Positions 1 to 5,465 of a DNA stretch of 5,465 nt are shown here, piece by piece. The stretch is taken from assembly GCA_950063125.1 (NCBI GenBank), contig CATLZI010000155.1:1-5465 (forward strand), read 5' to 3'. Both the position numbers and the translations under genes were made by a program. This DNA comes from an uncultured Porticoccus sp. Its GTDB lineage: Bacteria > Pseudomonadota > Gammaproteobacteria > Pseudomonadales > Porticoccaceae. Numbering within the stretch: position 1 is the stretch's first letter; the number at the start of each line of letters is the position of its first letter. The notes under the pieces are model-generated. The model saw only the letters and a program-made list of their open reading frames with translations. It was not told the origin of the DNA and searched no databases.

Positions 1-231
1 CGCGACGATCATGCCGTCGACCCGGAGCGAGCGGGCAATGTGCACAACAAAACGCAAGTGCGAGAGTACCAGCCGACGGGCAGCGTCTAGGTCTTCACGA
101 TAATAGAGATCTTCGGCGAGGGAGCGCTCCTGTTCCACAGACAAGACGGCAATGGAGTTAACACCCTGCATGTACCCAGCGAGATTGGCACCCGGTGCCA
201 TCCATTCATAAGCCTGTAACGCTTTCTTCAT
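1..231 (-). CDS. rpoH: RNA polymerase sigma-32 factor RpoH (heat-shock sigma), N-terminal part, cut by the window edge
   Basis: Only the first 77 codons are present; the gene continues beyond position 1. In E. coli this sigma factor directs RNA polymerase to heat-shock promoters. Reading from the ATG at 231, the product starts MKKALQAYEWMAPGANLAGY. It then shows the pattern LSVEQERSLAEDLYYREDLD (residues 30-49) and LVLSHLRFVVHIAR (residues 54-67), which match sigma-32 regions 1.2 and 2.1 closely. The HLRFVVHIAR block is close to diagnostic for RpoH over RpoD or RpoS. An AGAGG ribosome binding site at 237-241 sits 5 nt before the ATG. The gene follows ftsX, its usual place in gammaproteobacteria. 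Residues 68-77 (SLRVDGMIVA) differ from the family pattern (about S/N-Y-x-G-Y-G-L-x-x-A), although the register is kept. This is reported separately. Identification is firm; the state of the rest of the gene cannot be seen. Confidence 0.93.
   Translation of the reverse strand, partial: MKKALQAYEWMAPGANLAGYMQGVNSIAVLSVEQERSLAEDLYYREDLDAARRLVLSHLRFVVHIARSLRVDGMIVA
186..200 (-). repeat. Short perfect hairpin inside the start of rpoH
   Basis: TGGCAC and GTGCCA form a 6 bp perfect inverted repeat with a 3 nt loop. It covers rpoH codons 11-15, about 32-46 nt into the coding sequence. In E. coli, structure in the early rpoH mRNA acts as a heat sensor for translation. Whether this hairpin takes part in such a fold is inference. 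It also encodes the M-A-P-G-A stretch common near RpoH N-termini, so protein constraint could explain it. Confidence 0.4.
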
Positions 232-329
232 ATCGACCTCTAAAAACTAAGGAGCGGTAGTTTAGCAACTTGTGGTTAGATTTTCATAGTGTAAAAAAGT
301 TGCATTTGCCAGTTTGATCTGTCGCAAGG
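232..329 (-). promoter_or_regulatory. ftsX-rpoH intergenic region, likely rpoH promoter/leader
   Basis: This AT-richer gap separates ftsX from rpoH and is long compared with the packed ftsY-ftsE-ftsX junctions, so a separate rpoH promoter is likely. On the minus strand I see a TTTACA that resembles a -35 box and a TAAACT that resembles a -10 box, but they are 25 nt apart, so no convincing sigma-70 pair can be named. It also holds a 7 bp inverted repeat: GCAACTT at 265-271 and AAGTTGC at 297-303. No strong terminator is visible. The regulatory role is inferred from context. Confidence 0.4.
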
Positions 330-1379
330 CTACCCTGGCTCGATACTGGAGAGATGTCTGGCTACCGCCAGCCACGCCCCCACAAGACCCAGCAGAGCAC
401 CCGCCACCATGAGATAGAGCAGACCGGCCAAACCCAGCCCCTCCAGCTCAAAGACACTTTGATAGAGGGCGGCCAGCCTCGACACCAGCCCGGAAAGGGA
501 AAATAACGCCAAAGCCACCAGCACCCAGGCCAGCGCGCCACCAATCAGGCCATACCATACACCGGTGTAAAGAAAGGGCCGGCGGACATAGTTGTCGGTT
601 CCACCCACCAGTTTGACCACGACAATTTCATCCCGGCGATTTTCAATCGCCAGACGGATCGTGTTACCCACGATCAACAGCACACCCATTGAAAGAGCCA
701 GGGCCAGAGCGAGCGCCAATCGTTCCCCAACAGACAATATTGCCTGCAGGCGTTCCATCCACTTCATATCCAGCCGCACTTCATCCACCCCCGGCAGGGC
801 CATGATTCTTGCCACCAGCGCTTCGCTGGCCACCAGATCCCCCTGAAACCGGTTATCCGGCTGGACCAGCAACACAGCGGGCAGCGGATTCTCCTCCAAC
901 ATCTCCAGCACATCGCCAAAACCGGACAACTCGCGAAACTCTGTCAGGGCCTGTGCTCGGGAGATGTAACGGACTGAGCGAATATCGGCGTCCTCCGACA
1001 GGTTCTGCCGCAACTGCCCAATCGTTTCGTCTGAGGAGGACTTGTTCAGAAAGAGGGTCAGCTGGGCCGTTGTTTCCACCCGGCTACCAAGCTGTTCAAG
1101 ATTGACAATACCGAGGTAAAGCGCAGCCGGTAACCCCAGCGCGATCGCGACAACCAGTGACGTCATCAGGGTCTGGACCGGCTCTGCCAGCAATTTCCTG
1201 CTGGTACTGACGAGTAATTGCTGATGATGCTGTAAATAACTTTTCAGCTTGTCAGACCAGCCGACTTGCCCACCACTTGCCCCGCGTCGCGGTTCCTTTA
1301 TCGGCGGTTTTTTGCCCACCCCGACCTTGCGCTCCGCCGACGGCCTGCGATCCTGTTTCTGCCACCGGTTAGCCGACAT
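330..1379 (-). CDS. ftsX: Cell division protein FtsX (membrane subunit of FtsEX)
   Basis: FtsX is the inner-membrane partner of the ATPase FtsE. In gammaproteobacteria FtsEX acts at the septum and activates murein hydrolysis through EnvC. The product is 349 aa, close to the 352 aa E. coli protein. A basic cytoplasmic tail covers about residues 1-68, and TM1 about 70-92. A periplasmic domain (about 93-215) contains SGFGDVLEMLEENPLPAV, nearly as in E. coli. TM2 is about 220-243, TM3 272-297 and TM4 314-338. The loop after TM2 carries IENRRDEIVVVKLVGGTDNY, the conserved coupling region. The ATG at 1379 is preferred over an upstream frame opening at 1430 because it has GAGAGG at 1387-1392, 7 nt upstream, and overlaps ftsE by only 11 bp. 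An ATG at 1394 is a less likely alternative. TM2 contains an LALALALALS run. Confidence 0.95.
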   Translation of the reverse strand: MSANRWQKQDRRPSAERKVGVGKKPPIKEPRRGASGGQVGWSDKLKSYLQHHQQLLVSTSRKLLAEPVQTLMTSLVVAIALGLPAALYLGIVNLEQLGSRVETTAQLTLFLNKSSSDETIGQLRQNLSEDADIRSVRYISRAQALTEFRELSGFGDVLEMLEENPLPAVLLVQPDNRFQGDLVASEALVARIMALPGVDEVRLDMKWMERLQAILSVGERLALALALALSMGVLLIVGNTIRLAIENRRDEIVVVKLVGGTDNYVRRPFLYTGVWYGLIGGALAWVLVALALFSLSGLVSRLAALYQSVFELEGLGLAGLLYLMVAGALLGLVGAWLAVARHLSSIEPG

Positions 1380-2046
1380 GCACAGGCCTCTCATCGCTCG
1401 CCAACCTGCCCTGCTGCAACTGCAGGACACGCAATCCCATCCTGGAAATCAGATCAATATCATGGGTAGCAATCAGGACGGTGACACCGACCTCGCCAAA
1501 ATCGCGGAATAGATTCATGATTTCTGATGACAGTTCCGGATCGAGGTTTCCGGTGGGCTCATCTGCCAGCAGAATGCGGGGCTTGTGCACCACTGCCCGG
1601 GCAATACCCACGCGCTGCTGCTCACCACCGGACAGCGTGATGGGGTTTTGTTTTTCCTTGTCGAGCAGGCCCACTTTATCCAGCGCAGCCCTCACCCGGC
1701 GACCCACCTCACGGGGCTGATAACCGGAAACCAGCAGTGGCAGCGCCACATTATCAAACACCGTTCGATCAAACAGCAGCTGATGATTCTGAAACACAAC
1801 ACCCACATTGCGCCGGTAGTAGGGAATCTGGCTGCGGTGTAACCGACCGAGGTTTTTACCATTGATCAGCAATTGCCCCTGGGTCGGACGCTCCATCAAC
1901 ATAACCAGTTTTAATACCGTACTCTTGCCGGCACCGGAATGCCCGGTAAGAAAAGCCATTTCACCGGCATCGAGATTCAACGTCAAACCGCTCAGGGCCT
2001 CCTGGCCCGTGGCATAACGTTTACTGACCTTGTCAAAGCAGATCAT
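1369..2046 (-). CDS. ftsE: Cell division ATP-binding protein FtsE
   Basis: FtsE is the cytoplasmic ABC-type ATPase that pairs with FtsX and couples ATP hydrolysis to control of septal murein hydrolases. From the ATG at 2046 the product is 225 aa (E. coli 222). All nucleotide-binding elements are present: Walker A GHSGAGKS at residues 35-42, Q-loop Gln86, signature LSGGEQQR at 138-145, Walker B ILLADE at 158-163, D-loop NLD at 167-169 and switch His195. Its start MICFDKVSKRY aligns with MIRFEHVSKAY of E. coli, so this start is chosen. An in-frame TTG at 2067 would add seven residues (MSGKPNP) and overlap the ftsY stop as TTGA. Neither start has a strong ribosome binding site, so coupling to ftsY translation is likely. 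It lies 17 bp after ftsY and overlaps ftsX by 11 bp. Confidence 0.96.
   Translation of the reverse strand: MICFDKVSKRYATGQEALSGLTLNLDAGEMAFLTGHSGAGKSTVLKLVMLMERPTQGQLLINGKNLGRLHRSQIPYYRRNVGVVFQNHQLLFDRTVFDNVALPLLVSGYQPREVGRRVRAALDKVGLLDKEKQNPITLSGGEQQRVGIARAVVHKPRILLADEPTGNLDPELSSEIMNLFRDFGEVGVTVLIATHDIDLISRMGLRVLQLQQGRLASDERPVHVG
1387..1392 (-). promoter_or_regulatory. Ribosome binding site of ftsX, inside the end of ftsE
   Basis: GAGAGG on the minus strand lies 7 nt before the ATG at 1379, within the last codons of ftsE. It supports that start over the longer reading frame that would begin at 1430. Its place suggests that ribosomes finishing ftsE help initiate ftsX, which would keep the two subunits in balance. 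Confidence 0.65.
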
Positions 2047-2063
2047 GGGGTTTGGCTTGCCAC

Positions 2064-3128
2064 TCAAGTGTTCTGGTCAAACAATGCCGCCACATACTCC
2101 TGAGCCACAAAGGGTTGCAGGTCGTCTATACTCTCACCCAGGCCCACGTACCGAATGGGTACGCCAAAGCGTTTACAGAGGGAAAAGATGATGCCGCCCT
2201 TGGCGGTGCCATCCAGCTTGGTCAGCGCCACACCGGTGACGGTAACGGCCTCCTGAAATTGCTGCATCTGGTTGAGCGCATTCTGGCCTGTCCCGGCATC
2301 CAGCACGAGCAGCACCTCATGGGGAGCACTTTCATCGAGCTTGGCCATCACCCGTTTGACCTTCTTCAGCTCTTCCATCAGATTGCTTTTGTTATGTAGA
2401 CGTCCCGCAGTATCGGCAATCAATATGTCTGTACCCCGGGATTTGGCTGACTGAATGGCATCAAAGATGACCGAGGCACTGTCGGCTCCGCTGTGCTGGG
2501 CAACCACCGGCACTCTATTGCGGTCACCCCAGGCCTGTAACTGTTCAACCGCTGCAGCACGGAAGGTATCCCCGGCTGCCAACATCACGGATTTACCCTG
2601 ATTCTGAAATCGTTTGGCCAGTTTGCCAATGGTCGTGGTCTTGCCGACACCATTGACCCCGATAACCAGAATCACATAGGGCTGATGCGCCCCGGTGATG
2701 GACAGCGCCTGCTCACAGGGTTTCAACTTTGCCGCCATCGCGTCTTGCAGTGCGGCAAACAGGGCACGACTGTGGGCCAACTCCCTGCGCTGTACCCGCC
2801 CGGCGAGGTCCTGAATAATCTCCACCGTGGATTCAATACCCACATCAGCCTGTAATAACAGGGTTTCAAGCTCTTCCAGCAGGGCATCGTCTATTTCCCG
2901 GTCGCCGAGAAACAGATTGCCAAATGTGCGGCCGGTCTTCGACAGGGCGCGACGAAATCGGTCGCCCAGCGTCTCTTTTTGCGTATTTTCCGCAGCCGCT
3001 GCCATTGATGGCTCGGGCTTAACTTCGGCAGGGGTCTGCTCAGGTTTTTTGGATGAACGAAAACGCTGCAAAAAAGAGCGCTTTTCATTCGCAGACATAT
3101 CATTTTCCATCTTGCTTGGGTCGGTCAC
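2064..3128 (-). CDS. ftsY: Signal recognition particle receptor FtsY
   Basis: FtsY is the SRP GTPase receptor. It docks Ffh-nascent-chain-ribosome complexes at the inner membrane and hands them to SecYEG. The product is 354 aa. A short variable A domain (about residues 1-50) is followed by the N domain (about 51-145) and the GTPase G domain. GTPase motifs are complete: G1 GVNGVGKTT at 157-165, DTFRAAA at 187-193, G3 DTAGR at 239-243, LDAGTGQ at 276-282, G4 TKLDG at 303-307 and GLGE at 329-332, ending in IDDLQPF. The A domain is far shorter than in E. coli (whole protein 497 aa), a normal variation among bacteria. The GTG at 3128 is preferred because AGGA lies 5 nt upstream. ATG codons at 3110 and 3098 are possible later starts. 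It heads the ftsY-ftsE-ftsX set and diverges from rsmD. Confidence 0.96.
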   Translation of the reverse strand: MTDPSKMENDMSANEKRSFLQRFRSSKKPEQTPAEVKPEPSMAAAAENTQKETLGDRFRRALSKTGRTFGNLFLGDREIDDALLEELETLLLQADVGIESTVEIIQDLAGRVQRRELAHSRALFAALQDAMAAKLKPCEQALSITGAHQPYVILVIGVNGVGKTTTIGKLAKRFQNQGKSVMLAAGDTFRAAAVEQLQAWGDRNRVPVVAQHSGADSASVIFDAIQSAKSRGTDILIADTAGRLHNKSNLMEELKKVKRVMAKLDESAPHEVLLVLDAGTGQNALNQMQQFQEAVTVTGVALTKLDGTAKGGIIFSLCKRFGVPIRYVGLGESIDDLQPFVAQEYVAALFDQNT

Positions 3129-3133
3129 AGTGA

Positions 3134-3137
3134 TCCT
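3134..3137 (-). promoter_or_regulatory. Ribosome binding site supporting the GTG start of ftsY
   Basis: AGGA on the minus strand lies 5 nt before the GTG at 3128. It is the clearest such site near the three candidate starts. The ATG at 3098 has only a weaker GGA about 7 nt upstream, and the ATG at 3110 has nothing clear. Confidence 0.45.
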
Positions 3138-3140
3138 GTT

Positions 3141-3169
3141 TTCTCAGTTGGTATCGGGCGGTGTATGCT
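3141..3169 (+). promoter_or_regulatory. Candidate sigma-70 promoter for rsmD
   Basis: TTCTCA (3141-3146) and TATGCT (3164-3169) each match 4 of 6 bases of the -35 and -10 consensus, with an ideal 17 bp spacer. Transcription would begin near 3176, giving a leader of about 20 nt before rsmD. On the other strand TATACT (3182-3187) could be a -10 box for ftsY, but no good -35 box is paired with it. All of this is pattern matching in a 65 bp gap that must serve two divergent genes. Confidence 0.3.
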
Positions 3170-3177
3170 ATCACTTT

Positions 3178-3183
3178 AGGGAG
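3178..3183 (+). promoter_or_regulatory. Ribosome binding site of rsmD, supporting a TTG start
   Basis: AGGGAG lies 10 nt before the TTG at 3194, slightly far but strong. No in-frame ATG or GTG lies between it and the conserved RIIGG motif, so TTG is the only reasonable start. Confidence 0.6.
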
Positions 3184-3193
3184 TATATAACGT

Positions 3194-4331
<1,138 letters not shown>

Positions 4332-5147
4332 TCACCGCTGGCAGCGTGGACAATAGACCGTGGAGCGCTGCCCCAACCTGATTTCCCTCAATACCGTTTG
4401 ACAGCGCAGGCAGGGCAATCCACCACGACCATAGACAAGCAATTGCTGTTTGAAGTAGCCGGGTTTGCCATCACCACCGACAAAATCACGCAAGGTCGTA
4501 CCACCCTGTTCTATCGCCTTTCCGAGCACCTGACGGACCTGTTCTGCCAGGGATTCCAGGCGCTGCCGGGACACCTTGCCGGCAGCCAGCGTCGGTCTGA
4601 TACCACTGAGAAAAAGTGATTCATTGGCGTAAATATTACCGGCCCCCACGACCACCCGGTTATCCATCAGAAAAGCTTTGACCGCAACGCTCCTTCCCCT
4701 AGACAACCGATAGAGGTAATCACCATTAAAATCGGGTGCGAAGGGTTCAGGACCCAATTGGCAGAGCCGAGCATGTTGCTCCGGAGGCCCCTCGACCCAG
4801 AGTATCGAGCCAAATCGACGCGGGTCGGAATAACGCAGTACTGTGTCGTCTGTAAAGCAGATATCCACGTGGTCGTGCTTTGCGGCAGGGGTGTCAGCCA
4901 TAACGATTCTGAGACTCCCCGACATACCCAGGTGAATCATCAGATGGCCCTGCGGAAAACGAAATAACAGGTACTTGCCACGCTGTCGCCCTTCCAGCAA
5001 TGGCATTCCGCAAAGTTTTTCTGGCAGCCCCGGTGATACCGGCCAGCGCAGGCGGGACTCCCGCACCACGACCGCCTGAACATCCTTGCCAAGGATATGC
5101 GGCACAACTCCCCGCAATGTCACCACCACTTCCGGCAATTCCGGCAT
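4332..5147 (-). CDS. mutM: Formamidopyrimidine-DNA glycosylase MutM (Fpg)
   Basis: MutM is a bifunctional DNA glycosylase/AP lyase that removes 8-oxoguanine and formamidopyrimidines in base excision repair. The product is 271 aa (E. coli 269). The N-terminus has catalytic Pro2 and Glu3, plus Glu6 in MPELPEV. Lys58 lies in the RGKYLL loop. The void-filling residues are Met75 (HLGMSG), Arg110 and Phe112 (DPRRFG). DNA-contacting Lys157 and Asn171 (GAGNIYANESL) and the QGGTTLRDF helix region are present. The C-terminal zinc finger has Cys246, Cys249, Cys266 and Cys269, with Arg261 in the hairpin. An AGGAG site at 5154-5158 lies 6 nt before the ATG at 5147. One oddity: the usual PELPEVET is PELPEVVV here, so the Glu and Thr after V7 are replaced by Val. 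All main catalytic residues remain, so the enzyme is probably active. Confidence 0.96.
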   Translation of the reverse strand: MPELPEVVVTLRGVVPHILGKDVQAVVVRESRLRWPVSPGLPEKLCGMPLLEGRQRGKYLLFRFPQGHLMIHLGMSGSLRIVMADTPAAKHDHVDICFTDDTVLRYSDPRRFGSILWVEGPPEQHARLCQLGPEPFAPDFNGDYLYRLSRGRSVAVKAFLMDNRVVVGAGNIYANESLFLSGIRPTLAAGKVSRQRLESLAEQVRQVLGKAIEQGGTTLRDFVGGDGKPGYFKQQLLVYGRGGLPCLRCQTVLREIRLGQRSTVYCPRCQR

Positions 5148-5270
5148 AATTCACTCCTGCAAACAGCCCGCGGCTGAAATCTCTGGCATACTTTAAAACA
5201 GCTTCGGACAAAGGGCATCAGCCAGCCGGGACACGACACCATTCAATCCACGTTTCAACAGGTAATCAGC
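5148..5270. promoter_or_regulatory. Divergent mutM-exbD intergenic region
   Basis: This gap must hold the 5' control regions of both mutM and exbD. It carries the mutM ribosome binding site (AGGAG, 5154-5158, minus strand) and AGGT at 5260-5263, 7 nt before the exbD ATG. A 5 bp stem with a 3 nt loop, CAGCC-CGC-GGCTG, lies at 5164-5176 in the likely mutM leader. Weak -10-like boxes occur near 5187-5192 on the plus strand (CATACT) and near the same place on the minus strand (TAAAGT), but no good -35 partners were found. No Fur box was recognised by eye. Confidence 0.4.
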
Positions 5271-5465
5271 ATGGCTATAGGCAGGCGCAAAGTCGCCGAG
5301 GAACAGACGGACATCGATATGACGCCGATGCTGGACGTCGTCTTCATCATGCTGATCTTCTTTATTGTCACTGCGACTTTCGTCAAGGAAGCCGGCATCG
5401 AGGTCAACCGCCCGGATGCCCAGACGGCCACCAAGCAGGATCGCGCCAATATCCTCATCGCCATC
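5271..5465 (+). CDS. exbD: Biopolymer transport protein of the ExbD/TolR family, N-terminal part, cut by the window edge
   Basis: The first 65 codons are present and the frame is open to the right edge. ExbD/TolR proteins are single-pass inner-membrane subunits. With an ExbB/TolQ partner they use the proton gradient to drive TonB or TolA. The product begins MAIGRRKVAEEQTDIDM, a charged cytoplasmic tail, followed by TPMLDVVFIMLIFFIVTATF (residues 18-37), one transmembrane helix. Asp22 at its start is the conserved proton-path aspartate. The following FVKEAGIEVNRPDA matches ExbD proteins of TonB systems in marine gammaproteobacteria better than TolR, from memory. ATG at 5271 has AGGT 7 nt upstream. 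It is the first gene on this strand after mutM; no exbB precedes it. The ExbD versus TolR choice is less certain than the family. Confidence 0.85.
   Translation, partial: MAIGRRKVAEEQTDIDMTPMLDVVFIMLIFFIVTATFVKEAGIEVNRPDAQTATKQDRANILIAI

Noticed and set aside
293..327. Hairpin-like element followed by six T on the minus strand, after the ftsX stop
   Set aside because: The stem is TTGC/GCAA plus CAG/CTG with a 2 nt bulge. It is weak and AT-rich, and the T run begins 7 nt after it, so it does not fit an intrinsic terminator.
592..1105. Plus-strand open frames antisense to ftsX
   Set aside because: They are shadows of the ftsX coding frame, with low-complexity Pro/Ser/Arg-rich translations and no homology I recognise.
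2052..2399. Plus-strand open frame (115 codons) antisense to the end of ftsY
   Set aside because: It lies wholly within the strongly supported ftsY G domain and its translation has no recognisable motif.
4894..5211. Minus-strand open frame (105 codons) overlapping the mutM start
   Set aside because: It starts at TTG in a different frame and overlaps the well-supported MutM N-terminus. It could not be both.
5197..5265. Plus-strand reading frame ending at TAA 5263-5265 just before exbD, as a possible exbB remnant
   Set aside because: It is only about 22 codons, has no start codon and does not resemble the ExbB C-terminus.

Overview
The window is a block of core housekeeping genes from a Gram-negative bacterium. 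The evidence points to a gammaproteobacterium: the order ftsY-ftsE-ftsX-rpoH with rsmD divergent from ftsY is typical of that class, and the proteins resemble their E. coli and Pseudomonas counterparts in length and motifs. The ExbD-like protein at the right end resembles those in TonB systems of marine gammaproteobacteria (Cellvibrionales/Alteromonadales-like). That finer placement is inference from remembered sequences, not from a search.

Left part, minus strand, read right to left: ftsY (signal recognition particle receptor), ftsE and ftsX (divisome ABC-type complex), then the first 77 codons of rpoH (heat-shock sigma factor), which is cut by the left edge. ftsY, ftsE and ftsX are tightly packed (17 bp gap, then 11 bp overlap) and look like one operon. 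rpoH follows after 97 bp and probably also has its own promoter.

Middle, plus strand: rsmD (16S rRNA m2G966 methyltransferase) diverges from ftsY across a 65 bp gap. coaD (phosphopantetheine adenylyltransferase) follows 55 bp later. Three genes here use non-ATG starts: ftsY GTG, rsmD TTG and coaD GTG.

Right part: mutM (formamidopyrimidine-DNA glycosylase) lies on the minus strand and converges on coaD with no gap, so the two TGA stop codons together form the palindrome TGATCA. After a 122-123 bp divergent intergenic region, an exbD/tolR-family gene starts on the plus strand and runs off the right edge.

The genes cover membrane protein targeting, cell division, stress transcription, ribosome maturation, CoA synthesis, oxidative DNA repair and probably energised outer-membrane transport. 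I see no mobile element, CRISPR array, tRNA, rRNA or toxin/defence cassette, and no new system. The points worth a second look are small: a changed N-terminal signature in MutM, an unusual stretch in RpoH region 2, hairpins around the rpoH start, an 11-codon ORF whose stop overlaps the coaD start, and an exbD gene with no exbB before it.
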